Shown here: positions 27,325-36,243 of the stretch, in pieces | How the letters are laid out: each line of letters starts with the position of its first letter | Numbering within the stretch: the first letter of the stretch is position 1 | NCBI RefSeq assembly: GCF_000153205.1 | Contig: NZ_CH672427.1 | Coordinates: 3,092,596 to 3,156,595 of the forward strand | Length of the DNA: 64,000 nt | Source: Nitrococcus mobilis Nb-231 | GTDB taxonomy: Bacteria; Pseudomonadota; Gammaproteobacteria; Nitrococcales; Nitrococcaceae | Direction: 5' to 3' | The notes under the pieces: generated by a model | Database searches by the model: none | Seen by the model: the letters and a program-made list of their open reading frames with translations, nothing else | Told to the model about the DNA's origin: nothing | Translations under genes and position numbers: made by a program

Positions 27325-27648
27325 CCGAGCGTCACGCTGGCCGATCTCGGGCGCATTGTGTGCAACAGCCGTTTTCTCATCCGCCCCACGTTGCGTATCC
27401 CGCAGCTTGCCTCGCATGTGCTCGGGCGCTGCCTGCGCCGATTGCCTGGCGACTGGCAGGCCCGCTACGGCGAGGCACCGGTGCTGGTGGAGACCTTCAT
27501 CGACCGTTGCCGCCCCCGCGGTGGGTGTTATCGGGCGGCGAACTGGCAGTATGTCGGTGACACCCGTGGCCTGCAGCGACTCGATGACCTTACGATGATG
27601 TACCGGGAGCTGACCCGGATCCTCCCGGCCCGCCAACGCCCGCCTTGA
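27325..27648 (+). pseudogene. DUF4338 (ISAs1-transposase-linked) fragment
   Basis: The frame encodes NSRFLIRPTLRIPQLASHVL, then LRRLPGDWQARYGEAPVLVE, TFIDRCRPRGGCYRAANWQ and YVGDTRG, the core of the DUF4338 domain found fused to or next to ISAs1-type transposases and in Druantia DruA proteins. The N-terminal part is missing and the frame ends in unrelated sequence. A second, longer copy of the family is at 47922-48965. No recognisable Druantia or other defence genes are adjacent. Confidence 0.65.
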
Positions 27649-27953
27649 TGTCAGCGAACTTATGGGTAAGGATCAGGCCTAGTAGGACCGTGTCGGCTGT
27701 AAGGAAGTTGCTCCGGCGCCGGCAGAAATGGTTGCCGAAAGGGGAATCGCAGGTGGTGGTATCACGTTGCATTCTATATCGAATTCGCGTCGACATACGG
27801 TCACGGTACTAAGCTGACCCGATTGGCTCAGACCCTGGGGTGGGGGATTAGCCGGTATCTCGCGCGGCCATGCACATCTCCTTTGCATCGCTCGTCTGCG
27901 GTGATCCCACCTGCTGTGCGAACACCAGCGGCTCCTTCCGGCCGGTACTCCTT

Positions 27954-27967
27954 TGATTAAATAATCA
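27954..27967. promoter_or_regulatory. Palindrome TGATTA-AA-TAATCA, candidate CbbR site
   Basis: A perfect 14-bp inverted repeat 255 bases before cbbL, in the AT-rich stretch that starts at about 27950. CbbR-type LysR proteins bind AT-rich inverted repeats containing TNA half-sites upstream of cbb operons; this fits in place and composition. The stretch 27649-27953 shows nothing else. Confidence 0.5.
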
Positions 27968-28042
27968 TAAAAACAAGCTTTAGAAATTTAAACTATAAGC
28001 AATCACTTCTTCCCGCTAGCCTGCGAGCTCGCGCGAGCGGGG

Positions 28043-28064
28043 TCGATCATGATTAAATGATCGA
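28043..28064. promoter_or_regulatory. Inverted repeat TCGATCAT/ATGATCGA, candidate CbbR site
   Basis: Perfect 8-base arms separated by GATTAA, 158 bases before the cbbL start. It repeats the ATGATTAAATGATC theme of the site at 27954-27967, so the two could form a recognition and an activation site for the LysR regulator encoded upstream. Confidence 0.55.
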
Positions 28065-28221
28065 TTAAGTAAAACTTAAAAAAATTAAACTGTTTTTTAT
28101 CCTCCCTCTCTCAATAAACTCTGCACCAATGTACCAATTTCGGTTCTGGACGCTTTGGCTGCGAACCAGGAGCGCGAAGCCGTCGAATAATCCTTAATTT
28201 TGCAAGCAGGAGGACTCCCAC

Positions 28222-29652
28222 ATGAGCGTGAGCTACCAGGCGGGCGTGAAAGAGTACCGCACGATGTACTGGACCCCGGACTATGTGCCCCTCGATACTG
28301 ATTTGCTGGCGTGCTTCAAGTGCACTGGTCAGCCGGGGGTCCCTCGTGAAGAAGTTGCCGCCGCTGTGGCCGCGGAATCCTCCACCGGCACCTGGAGTAG
28401 CGTGTGGTCCGAGCTCTTGACCGATCTTGAGTACTACAAGGGCCGCGCGTATCGTTTGGAGGAGGTGCCCGGGGACTCCGAGTCCTTCTACGCGTTCATT
28501 GCCTACCCAATCGACCTGTTCGAGGAAGGCTCTGTCGTCAGCGTACTGACCTCCTTGGTGGGGAACGTGTTCGGCTTCAAGGCCCTCAAGCACCTGCGTC
28601 TGGAGGACATCCGCTTCCCCATCGCCTACGTCAAGACCTGCATGGGTCCGCCCAGCGGCATCCAGGTCGAGCGCGACAAGCTCAACAAGTACGGCCGTCC
28701 GCTGCTGGGCTGCACTATCAAGCCCAAGCTGGGTCTGTCGGCCAAGAACTACGGCCGCACTGTGTATGAATGTCTGCGTGGCGGTCTGGACCTGACCAAG
28801 GACGACGAGAACGTCAGCTCTCAGCCGTTCATGCGTTGGCAGAACCGCTTCGAGTTCGTAGCCGAGGCGGTGCTGAAAGCGCAGGCCGAGACCGGCGAGC
28901 GCAAGGGGCACTATCTGAACGTCACTTCCCCCGATCCCGAGCAGATGTACGAGCGTGCCGAGTTCGCCAAGGCATTGGGCATGCCCATCATCATGCACGA
29001 CTTTCTCACCGCCGGTTTCACAGCCAATACGGGCCTTGCCAAGTGGTGCCGTAAGAACGGCATGCTGCTGCACATCCACCGCGCCATGCACGCGGTGATC
29101 GACCGTCATCCTAAGCATGGCATCCATTTCCGGGTGTTGGCCAAGTGCCTGCGCCTCTCCGGTGGCGACCACCTGCACGCCGGCACCGTGGTGGGCAAGC
29201 TCGAGGGCGATCGCTCCTCCACGATGGGCTTCGTCGATCAGCTGCGGGAAGCCTTCGTTCCCGAGGATCGTGCCCGCGGCGTGTTCTTCGACCAGGACTG
29301 GGGTTCCATGCCCGGCGTGTTTCCGGTCGCCTCAGGCGGCATCCATGTTTGGCACATGCCCGCCCTGGTCACCATCTTCGGCGACGATTCCTGCCTGCAG
29401 TTCGGTGGCGGCACTCAGGGACACCCCTGGGGCAATGCGGCGGGCGCCGCCGCCAACCGCGTCTCGCTCGAGGCTTGCGTGAAAGCGCGCAATGAAGGTC
29501 GCGAGCTCGAAAAGGAAGCGGCTGACATTCTGTCCGAGGCGGCAGCTCGCAGCCCTGAGCTCGCCATCGCGATGGAAACCTGGAAGGAAATCAAGTTCGA
29601 ATTCGAGACCGTGGACAAGCTGGATGTCATTAAATCTGCGAGTTACGGCTAA
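28222..29652 (+). CDS. cbbL: Ribulose-bisphosphate carboxylase large subunit, form I (carboxysomal)
   Basis: A 476-residue form I Rubisco large chain. Catalytic features seen: K167 in TIKPK, the carbamylated K193 with D195-E196 ([10 protein letters not shown]), and the loop-6 stretch [15 protein letters not shown]. An AGGAGG lies 10 bases before the ATG. It heads the alpha-carboxysome operon and is packaged with CbbS by CsoS2. The upstream palindromes suggest control by the CbbR-like protein. No cbbQ/cbbO activase genes are in the window. Confidence 0.98.
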   Translation: MSVSYQAGVKEYRTMYWTPDYVPLDTDLLACFKCTGQPGVPREEVAAAVAAESSTGTWSSVWSELLTDLEYYKGRAYRLEEVPGDSESFYAFIAYPIDLFEEGSVVSVLTSLVGNVFGFKALKHLRLEDIRFPIAYVKTCMGPPSGIQVERDKLNKYGRPLLGCTIKPKLGLSAKNYGRTVYECLRGGLDLTKDDENVSSQPFMRWQNRFEFVAEAVLKAQAETGERKGHYLNVTSPDPEQMYERAEFAKALGMPIIMHDFLTAGFTANTGLAKWCRKNGMLLHIHRAMHAVIDRHPKHGIHFRVLAKCLRLSGGDHLHAGTVVGKLEGDRSSTMGFVDQLREAFVPEDRARGVFFDQDWGSMPGVFPVASGGIHVWHMPALVTIFGDDSCLQFGGGTQGHPWGNAAGAAANRVSLEACVKARNEGRELEKEAADILSEAAARSPELAIAMETWKEIKFEFETVDKLDVIKSASYG

Positions 29653-29711
29653 GGAGAGGTCGAGGCCGATTTTTGCGAATTCCCGACCGAATCGATACGA
29701 GGAACTGAATC

Positions 29712-30056
29712 ATGGCAACGATGTACGAAATGGTTGACTACCAGACCGCCCAGACCCTGGAGACGTTCGGGTTCCTGCCAGCCTTGACCCAGGACGAGCT
29801 CGACGAGCAGATCGCCTACATCCTTTCCCAGGGTTGGACGCCGTCAATCGAGCACGAGCATCCGTCCAACCTCATGAACGATTATTGGCCGATGTGGAAG
29901 CTGCCTTTTTTCGGCGAGACCAGTCTGGAGAACGTCCTGCGTGAGCTGGAAGCCTGCCACCGTGCCTATCCGACTCACCACGTTCGTCTGATCGGCTACG
30001 ACAGCTACACCCAGAGCCAGGGGCTGGCGTTCGTCGTCTTCGAGGGACGCGGCTGA
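29712..30056 (+). CDS. cbbS: Ribulose-bisphosphate carboxylase small subunit
   Basis: A 114-residue Rubisco small chain. YQTAQTLETFGFLPALTQDE, YWPMWKLPFFGE and HVRLIGYD are typical for carboxysomal form I small subunits. It begins 59 bases after cbbL with GAGGAACTGAATC before the ATG. It forms L8S8 with CbbL, and the L/S interface is the docking site for CsoS2 N-terminal repeats. Confidence 0.97.
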   Translation: MATMYEMVDYQTAQTLETFGFLPALTQDELDEQIAYILSQGWTPSIEHEHPSNLMNDYWPMWKLPFFGETSLENVLRELEACHRAYPTHHVRLIGYDSYTQSQGLAFVVFEGRG

Positions 30057-30098
30057 ACCCGGAAACGGAAGGCAAACATCGACGCGACGGGGTAAACC

Positions 30099-30806
30099 AT
30101 GGCACGGACTGCAAACACGACCAGCTATACCGCCCGGGAGGCATCACGCGTCAGGCGTCGTGCTATGTCTACCAACGGCAAGGCCGGCTTGCAAATGATG
30201 ACCAGTGCCTCGGGCAGCAAACCCAAATCGGCTGGAAGCCGCGCAACCGGCGCTCCAGCCTCCAGGGCTGCCGCTATGGTGCAGAGTGCAAACACAACCA
30301 ACTCCACCGCCCGGGAGGCATCACGCGCCAGGCGCCGTGCCATGGCTACCACCGGCAAGGCCGGCTTGCGAATGATGACCAGTGCCTCGGGCAGCAAACC
30401 CCAATCGGCTGGAAGCCGCGCAACCGGCGCTCCAGCCTCCAGGGCTGCCGCTATGGTGCAGACTGCGAACACGACCAACTCCACCGCCCGGGAGGCATCA
30501 CGTGCCAGGCGCCGTGCCATGGCTACCACCGGCAAGGCCGGCTTGCAAATGATGACCAGTGCCTCGGGCAGCAAATCCAAATCGACTGGAAGCCGCGCAA
30601 CCGGCGCTCCAGTCTCCAGGGCTGCCGCTATGGTACAGACTGCAAACACGACCAACTCCACCGCCCGGGAGGCATCACGCGCCAGGCGCCGTGCCATGGC
30701 TACCACCGGTAAAGCCGGCTTGCGCACGATGACCGGCGCCTCGGGCAGCAAACCCGCAACGGCCGGAAGCCGCGCACCTGCTGCCCCCGCCTCCACGGCT
30801 GGCGGG
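30099..30806 (+). repeat. Four 177-bp in-frame tandem units in csoS2
   Basis: Units start at 30099, 30276, 30453 and 30630, an exact 177-base period (59 codons). They are nearly identical in DNA, including silent positions, so the expansion is recent. Each unit contains one Rubisco-binding helix (REASRxRRRAM) and begins with an ATG. The fourth unit diverges in its last third. Confidence 0.9.
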
Positions 30807-33062
30807 TGGCAACCATCACCTCGGGCAGCAAGCCCAAATCGGCCGGCGGCGCGCCCGGCGCCCCGACCTTCCGAGAACCGTTACACGCCAAGCGCCGTCA
30901 CGCTGACCGCGCGCGAGGCCTCCCGGGCGCGGCGCAAGGCCATGGCCACGCGCGGCAAGGCCGGGCTCGGCACCCCAGATCTCACCCGTAGAGATTTTAG
31001 TCCGGCCCAGCCCAAAGCCGCGACCAGTCGGGAGGCGTCCGCGTGTGAGTGCGGCTCCAAGGGTAGACAGGCCCGTGCCGAGCACAACCCCGGTCAGAAC
31101 ACCAGGCAGGATTCCGCTTCAAGGCCTACCCGGCAGACGGGCAACCGTGCGCCTTCATTACCGAAACAAACGCCGACGAAAGCGAAGTTGATCAATCGTA
31201 AGGTTACCGATGCAGCCGCCATGGGGTCGGCGCGTGCCGCCTCCCGGGCGCGGCGCAAGGCTATGGCCACGCGTGGCAAGGCGGGGCTGAATCCGAATGG
31301 CATAAGTGAGGCGCAGACCGTCCGTGTGGCCAACCCCGACATGTCCAGCCGCGATCTAGCCCGTGCCGTGCGTACGCAGCGCAGTCAGCGAGGCGGGGCG
31401 GGGCAGAAGAAATCGGGGCCGTGCGGTCGCAAGCGCAGCAACCGGAGCGTCGCGGGTAACGGCTCGCCCGGTGCCGCACAGGACGCGCCCTGGAAAGTGG
31501 GTGCCAGCGAGACCACATACGGGCAGACGGTAACCGGAACCCAAGTCGGGCGCAGTCGGCGTACTACGGGCGATGAGCCCAGCACGTGTCGGGAGATCAC
31601 CGGCACCGAATATATGGGCGCTAACATTTTCCGGGAGTTCTGCCAGAGCGAGCCGAGCAAGTCATCGCGCAGGGGAGGGGTGAGTCCCACCGGCGGCGGC
31701 AACCGCGTCACCGGCAACGAGGTGGGACGCAGCCGCAGGGTGACGGGAGACGAATCGGGGACTTGTAAGCGCGTGACCGGATCACAGTACGTCGCGGCCG
31801 ATCAATCCGAGGCATTCTGCGGCACTAAGAGCGAACCCGCTCCCATGAAGGTGCCGAGTTCCGAGACCCGCGGGGGCAAAACCGTAACCGGCAACAACGT
31901 GGGGCGTTCAGCCCGAGTGACCGGGGATGAGACCGGCGCGAACCGTGAACTCACCGGTACCCATTACATGCAAGTTGGAAATGGCAAGGCGCCGCCCAAG
32001 GTCGGCGCCAGCCGGACCTTGCGCGGCGGATCTGTGACCGGCACGTTGGTCGGGCGCAGTGAACGGGTGACCGGCGACGAGCCGGGTACCTGCCGTAATA
32101 TCACGGGCGATGACTACATCGGCCGGGAGCAGTACAGCGGTTTCTGTCCGACGACACCCAAGCCCGAGGACTGCAAAGTGGGTGTGTCCCGGACACTGAT
32201 GGGACAGCCTGTCAGCGGTACCCTTACCGGGCGCTCGACCCGGGTGACCGGCGACGAGCCGGGTACCTGCAAGGCGATTACTGGGACACCCTACGCGGGC
32301 GCAGAACAATACCGCAGCTACTGCAGACCTGAAGAGGCTCAGCAAGCCGAGGTGCGTACCCGTCAGCTGCGATCCACGCCCGGTTCGAGCCTTACAGGAC
32401 AGCAGCCAGGCATCGGCGGCAAGCTGACCGGTGCCGAAAAAGGTGCCTGCGAAACCGTCAGCGGCACGCCCTATGTCGGTGCCGAGCAGTTCGCCGCGGC
32501 CTGCCCGGCCACGCCGGCCGAGCCCGGCAGCCCGGATTTCCCGCAAATGCTGAGCGAGCCTCCGTGGGAGAAGTTTAGCGTGACTCCGCCGTCGCAGGCG
32601 GCGCAAGTGAAGACTCGCGCTGGTGGCGTGACCGGCTCGACCTACGAGAAGGGTCAGATCACCGGGCCGTTTGGTATGGCCACTGGCAAGGTCACCGGCA
32701 CGGAGGAGGCCCGCTTCGGGTCCGGTCGCAATAACGCCGCGATGGCGGCGGCCGAACTACCGCCTACGGCCGGCGACGTCGACGGCCGCGTGAAATCGCG
32801 CATCACCGGTGAGGGAATGGACGCCGGCCTCAAGATCACCGGCGATGACTGGGATCGGGGTGACCGCGTCACCGGAACGGAGGGCACCTCCGCCATGGGG
32901 CGCAACCCGACGCGTCGGGGTCCGATGAGCGCCATGCCCGCGCGTTCTCAGCCGCCTAAGCGCAACGAAGAGGCGCCAGAGCCGCTGAGCAAGGTGACTG
33001 GAAGCAGCGGCAACACTGCCCGCGGGGCGCTGGTGACCTATTCCGGTGGTGCTCGGGGCTAA
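30099..33062 (+). CDS. csoS2: Carboxysome assembly scaffold CsoS2
   Basis: A 987-residue, largely disordered scaffold. The N-terminal region has six Rubisco-binding repeats with REASRxRRxAM cores: four in a 59-residue tandem array (1-236), then two more at about residues 270 and 375. The middle region has six M-type repeats with VGRSxxVTGDExGTC and ITGTxY motifs (about 465-810). The C-terminal region ends ALVTYSGGARG, the conserved shell-anchoring peptide. Many CsoS2 proteins have about four N-repeats, so this one is expanded. Whether it uses the programmed frameshift known in Halothiobacillus is not evident. Confidence 0.96.
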   Translation: MARTANTTSYTAREASRVRRRAMSTNGKAGLQMMTSASGSKPKSAGSRATGAPASRAAAMVQSANTTNSTAREASRARRRAMATTGKAGLRMMTSASGSKPQSAGSRATGAPASRAAAMVQTANTTNSTAREASRARRRAMATTGKAGLQMMTSASGSKSKSTGSRATGAPVSRAAAMVQTANTTNSTAREASRARRRAMATTGKAGLRTMTGASGSKPATAGSRAPAAPASTAGGWQPSPRAASPNRPAARPAPRPSENRYTPSAVTLTAREASRARRKAMATRGKAGLGTPDLTRRDFSPAQPKAATSREASACECGSKGRQARAEHNPGQNTRQDSASRPTRQTGNRAPSLPKQTPTKAKLINRKVTDAAAMGSARAASRARRKAMATRGKAGLNPNGISEAQTVRVANPDMSSRDLARAVRTQRSQRGGAGQKKSGPCGRKRSNRSVAGNGSPGAAQDAPWKVGASETTYGQTVTGTQVGRSRRTTGDEPSTCREITGTEYMGANIFREFCQSEPSKSSRRGGVSPTGGGNRVTGNEVGRSRRVTGDESGTCKRVTGSQYVAADQSEAFCGTKSEPAPMKVPSSETRGGKTVTGNNVGRSARVTGDETGANRELTGTHYMQVGNGKAPPKVGASRTLRGGSVTGTLVGRSERVTGDEPGTCRNITGDDYIGREQYSGFCPTTPKPEDCKVGVSRTLMGQPVSGTLTGRSTRVTGDEPGTCKAITGTPYAGAEQYRSYCRPEEAQQAEVRTRQLRSTPGSSLTGQQPGIGGKLTGAEKGACETVSGTPYVGAEQFAAACPATPAEPGSPDFPQMLSEPPWEKFSVTPPSQAAQVKTRAGGVTGSTYEKGQITGPFGMATGKVTGTEEARFGSGRNNAAMAAAELPPTAGDVDGRVKSRITGEGMDAGLKITGDDWDRGDRVTGTEGTSAMGRNPTRRGPMSAMPARSQPPKRNEEAPEPLSKVTGSSGNTARGALVTYSGGARG

Positions 33063-33067
33063 CAGGC

Positions 33068-34588
33068 ATGTTAAACGATCGCAATCGCTCACCTGCAGAC
33101 TCTGTGGTCCACGCGACCGCTCCGCGGCGGCGCCCGGGAGCGGTGCGCGCACCATTCGCAGGGCTGCGGCACGCGACCGGGTGGGGCCAGCAAGGTGCGC
33201 ATCCGCTCGCCCGGAGCGAGGAGAACGCCCGCTTGTTCGACTACGAACGGCGAATCAAATCCGCCTTCGATGCGATCGTGCCGACGCTCAAGCGCGTTTC
33301 CGCCCTGCAGCACGAGGAGCAGTTCGAACTGCGCGCGCAGGATCTCGCCCGTGAACGCCTCGGCTTCGAGCTGCCTGAACAGATCCTCGCCGACGCCTGG
33401 GTGGAACAACTCGATATGCGCCGCCTGTTCGCCTGGTGTGTGTTCGAGACCTATCGTCGTTTTTGCGATGAGTTCTTTACGACGGATCCTCTGAAGTCGG
33501 ATGACGAGGCTGCCTTTGACCAGTTTCTGCAGGAATGCGGCTTCCACCTCCTGGACGTGTCGCCCTGCTCGGACGGGCGACTCGCTCACGTGGTTCGCTA
33601 CGTGCTGCGGCTCCCGTACCGCATGGTTCGGCGCAAGTCGTATGCCGGTGCCCTGTTCGACATCGAGAACAGCCTGGAAAAGTGGACCGAAACCGAACTG
33701 CTGAGATTTCGCGAGGGCCGGCCGAATACGGCTGATGCGCCGACACGCTATCTCAAGGCAGCCGTGTATCACTACAGCTCCAGGGATCCGGCACACGAAG
33801 GTTGCGCCGCTCACGGCTCCGACGCCGCCGCGGCCGCGCGCGCCGGCCTGGAACGGTTGCTCGCGTTTCAACAGGCTGTCCAGAACACCCATTGTTGCGG
33901 CGCGTCTATCGATTTGCTCCTCATCGGGCTGGACACGGATACGGATGCAATTCGCGTTCATATTGCGAACGGCGCCGGAGAGATCGATCTGCACGGCATG
34001 ATTGAGGCGCGTGATCTGTATACCCAGACGCAGCGCCTGACGGCGCAGCAGGCCCGCGCGCGCATCGAGACCCGCGTCAAGGAGGCGGCACCGGATGTGC
34101 CGGAGGGCACGCAGCGCCTGATTGCCCGTCTGCTCGAGAACAATCTGTCACAGATCGAGTACGTGCGCAGATATCACAGCGAGCACTACCGGGATATCGG
34201 CCATGCGGAGCGCTTCATCGGCGCGGGCAAGGGGTTCGAGGAAGTGCAGCTGCGCAACCTGACCTACTTTGCCTACCTCGACACCGTCGAGGAGGCCGCA
34301 GATGATCTCGACGTGGGCGTCAAGATCTTCTCGCGTCTCAACGTAGCGCATGGTCTGCCTGTTCCGGTCGTCATCCGTTACGACTATCAGGGCCATGTGC
34401 CCGGTGCGCGTGAACGCGCCGCTGAGCACTGCCAGCGGGTCGCTCAAGCCATGAGCGCGCGTTACGCGGATCTGATCGGTCGCGGCCTGATTCATATGCT
34501 GATGCTAGTGCGTGACTGTGCCGCCGGCGGTTCCATCGAAGTGCTGGGCTGTTCCGTGACGGAACAGGAAATGTGGGAGTCACACTGA
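33068..34588 (+). CDS. csoSCA: Carboxysomal carbonic anhydrase CsoSCA
   Basis: A 506-residue CsoSCA (epsilon/beta-derived class), the shell-associated enzyme that makes CO2 from bicarbonate for Rubisco. The long Arg/Pro-rich N-terminus (1-55) fits the disordered segment that binds Rubisco in this family. Candidate metal-site cysteines lie in LLDVSPCSDG and in NTHCCGASIDLLLIG; KIFSRLNVAHGLPVPVV is typical of the C-terminal domain. It follows csoS2 by 5 bases, and its TGA overlaps the csoS4A ATG (TGATG). Confidence 0.95.
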   Translation: MLNDRNRSPADSVVHATAPRRRPGAVRAPFAGLRHATGWGQQGAHPLARSEENARLFDYERRIKSAFDAIVPTLKRVSALQHEEQFELRAQDLARERLGFELPEQILADAWVEQLDMRRLFAWCVFETYRRFCDEFFTTDPLKSDDEAAFDQFLQECGFHLLDVSPCSDGRLAHVVRYVLRLPYRMVRRKSYAGALFDIENSLEKWTETELLRFREGRPNTADAPTRYLKAAVYHYSSRDPAHEGCAAHGSDAAAAARAGLERLLAFQQAVQNTHCCGASIDLLLIGLDTDTDAIRVHIANGAGEIDLHGMIEARDLYTQTQRLTAQQARARIETRVKEAAPDVPEGTQRLIARLLENNLSQIEYVRRYHSEHYRDIGHAERFIGAGKGFEEVQLRNLTYFAYLDTVEEAADDLDVGVKIFSRLNVAHGLPVPVVIRYDYQGHVPGARERAAEHCQRVAQAMSARYADLIGRGLIHMLMLVRDCAAGGSIEVLGCSVTEQEMWESH

Positions 34589-34845
34589 TGAAAATTTGTC
34601 AGGTGGAGCGGCCGCTGGTGGCGACCAACCGCATCCCCGGACTGGAACACAAGTACCTGCAGGTGGTGCGAGACGGTAGCTCTATGCTGGTGGCAGTGGA
34701 TGGCGTCGGCTGTATTCCCGGCGATTGGGTAATTTGCGTGGGTAGTTCGGCAGCGCGCGAGGCGGCCGGCAGCAAGGAATATCCGAGCGATCTGACCATC
34801 GTCGGAATCATCGACCACTGGCCGCCGGAAGAAGCGCAGAGCTGA
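34588..34845 (+). CDS. csoS4A: Carboxysome pentameric vertex protein CsoS4A
   Basis: An 85-residue BMC-P (EutN/CcmL-type) protein forming the pentamers that cap shell vertices. It starts MKICQVERPLVATNRIPGLE and contains VDGVGCIPGDWVICVGSSAARE and DLTIVGIIDHW, the family blocks. The ATG at 34588 shares a base with the csoSCA stop. The length is normal. Confidence 0.95.
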   Translation: MKICQVERPLVATNRIPGLEHKYLQVVRDGSSMLVAVDGVGCIPGDWVICVGSSAAREAAGSKEYPSDLTIVGIIDHWPPEEAQS

Positions 34846-34855
34846 TGGAGGACTA

Positions 34856-35200
34856 ATGGATATTCTCCAGGTCGAAGCGCCGCTGGTCTGCACCCGGCGG
34901 GTGGAAGGATTGAAACAGACGAGCCTGCGGGTGCTGCGGGATTCCCAAGGCAGGCGGCACGTAGCGGTGGATCCCGTGGGTGCGCGCGAAGGTAACTGGG
35001 TGTTCACGGTCAGCGGTTCGGCCGCGCGGTACGCCAGCGGCGATTTCGGAATACTCACCGATCTGACCATAGGCGGCATCATCGATCACTGGGAGGCTGA
35101 CCTGCAACCCGCAACTGCCAAGCAGTGCGGGCAATACGAGGGTGAGACGAGTCCTGTGTCGACCAACGAGGTGATCAGGAGAAATAAAAATGGCAGATGA
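34856..35200 (+). CDS. csoS4B: Carboxysome pentameric vertex protein CsoS4B with C-terminal extension
   Basis: The first 82 or so residues are a normal BMC-P fold (DILQVEAPLVCTRRVEGLKQ, REGNWVFTVSGSAARYASGD, DLTIGGIIDHW). A polar tail of about 32 residues follows (PATAKQCGQYEGETSPVSTN) and runs across the intergenic space into the first codons of csoS1, overlapping it by 11 bases. Family members normally end soon after the IIDHW block, so the native stop was probably lost. The tail would face the pentamer surface or lumen. Confidence 0.92.
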   Translation: MDILQVEAPLVCTRRVEGLKQTSLRVLRDSQGRRHVAVDPVGAREGNWVFTVSGSAARYASGDFGILTDLTIGGIIDHWEADLQPATAKQCGQYEGETSPVSTNEVIRRNKNGR

Positions 35201-35474
35201 AACTTACGGTATCGCGCTGGGTATGATCGAAACGCGTGGCCTGGTCCCCGCCATCGAGGCGGCGGACGCCATGACCAAGGCCTCGGAAGTACGTCTGATC
35301 AGTCGTGAATTCGTGGGCGGCGGCTATGTCAGCGTGTTGGTGCGCGGCGAAACTGGAGCGGTCAACGCGGCTGTGCGTGCGGGGGCCGACGCCTGCGAGC
35401 GCGTCGGTGACGGACTGGTTGCCGCGCATATCATTGCCCGCCCGCACCGCGAGGTCGAGCCCGTACTGGGTTAG
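35190..35474 (+). CDS. csoS1: Carboxysome shell hexamer protein CsoS1, copy 1
   Basis: A 94-residue BMC-H protein; six copies form the flat shell tiles with a small central pore. It begins MADETYGIALGMIETRGLVP and contains the BMC core AVNAAVRAGADACERVGDGL with RPHREVEPVL near the C-terminus. It is slightly diverged from the next two copies (ASEVRLISREF) and lacks their Ser-rich tail. CAGGAG lies upstream of the start. The first codons overlap csoS4B. Confidence 0.95.
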   Translation: MADETYGIALGMIETRGLVPAIEAADAMTKASEVRLISREFVGGGYVSVLVRGETGAVNAAVRAGADACERVGDGLVAAHIIARPHREVEPVLG

Positions 35475-35522
35475 AAAGTAAGGCGTTAGTGAACTCTTAA
35501 GTCCGACGACGGAGATATCAAG

Positions 35523-35840
35523 ATGGCAAACGAAACTTACGGTATCGCACTGGGTATGATCGAGACCCGCGGGCTGGTGCCCGCCATCGAGGCGGCGGAT
35601 GCCATGACCAAGGCCGCGGAGGTGCGTCTGATAGGGCGCGAGTTCGTGGGCGGCGGTTATGTAACCGTATTAGTGCGCGGGGAAACCGGTGCGGTCAACG
35701 CGGCCGTGCGTGCCGGGGCCGACGCCTGTGAGCGCGTGGGCGACGGCCTGGTTGCCGCGCACATCATTGCTCGCCCGCACCGCGAGGTCGAGCCGGCTCT
35801 GCCGCGGGGCGCCGATTCGTCTTCCTCAGCCGCGGCCTAA
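35523..35840 (+). CDS. csoS1: Carboxysome shell hexamer protein CsoS1, copy 2
   Basis: A 105-residue BMC-H shell protein nearly identical to copy 3, both in protein and in DNA, differing mainly at the second and third codons (ANET against AKDT). Its C-terminus carries a short extra tail, PRGADSSSSAAA. It lies 48 bases after copy 1. The 360-base spacing between starts of copies 2 and 3 shows they arose by tandem duplication. Confidence 0.95.
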   Translation: MANETYGIALGMIETRGLVPAIEAADAMTKAAEVRLIGREFVGGGYVTVLVRGETGAVNAAVRAGADACERVGDGLVAAHIIARPHREVEPALPRGADSSSSAAA

Positions 35841-35882
35841 TCCATGCCGCAGCAACTCTCTACACAACAGGAGATTTCAACC

Positions 35883-36200
35883 ATGGCTAAAGATACCTAC
35901 GGTATCGCATTGGGTATGATCGAGACCCGCGGGCTGGTGCCCGCCATCGAGGCGGCGGATGCCATGACCAAGGCCGCGGAGGTGCGTCTGATAGGGCGCG
36001 AGTTCGTGGGCGGTGGTTATGTCACCGTGTTAGTGCGCGGGGAAACCGGTGCGGTCAACGCGGCCGTGCGTGCCGGGGCCGACGCCTGCGAGCGCGTGGG
36101 CGACGGCCTAGTTGCCGCGCATATCATCGCCCGCCCGCACCGTGAGGTCGAGCCGGCTCTGCCGAGGGGCGCCGACTCGTCTTCCTCAGCCGCGGCCTGA
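35883..36200 (+). CDS. csoS1: Carboxysome shell hexamer protein CsoS1, copy 3
   Basis: A 105-residue BMC-H shell protein, MAKDTYGIALGMIETRGLVP, almost identical to copy 2 over the remaining length including the PRGADSSSSAAA tail. The ATG at 35883 follows ACAGGAGATTTCAACC; an upstream ATG at 35844 lies in the duplicated spacer and is unlikely to be used. A decayed fourth copy follows 43 bases downstream. Confidence 0.95.
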   Translation: MAKDTYGIALGMIETRGLVPAIEAADAMTKAAEVRLIGREFVGGGYVTVLVRGETGAVNAAVRAGADACERVGDGLVAAHIIARPHREVEPALPRGADSSSSAAA

Positions 36201-36243
36201 TCCATGCCTCAGTAACCTCTCTACGTAACAGGAGATTCCAGCC

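Noticed and set aside
28111-29178. A 355-codon reverse frame opposite cbbL
   Set aside because: cbbL is unmistakable on the forward strand; the reverse frame has no family resemblance.
30099-30806. Regular repeats considered as a CRISPR-like array
   Set aside because: The 177-bp units are protein-coding, in frame with csoS2, nearly identical throughout and without unique spacers; no cas genes are present.
30099-33062. A programmed -1 frameshift site in csoS2 as reported for Halothiobacillus
   Set aside because: No convincing slippery heptamer with a downstream structure could be identified by eye, so no site is annotated.
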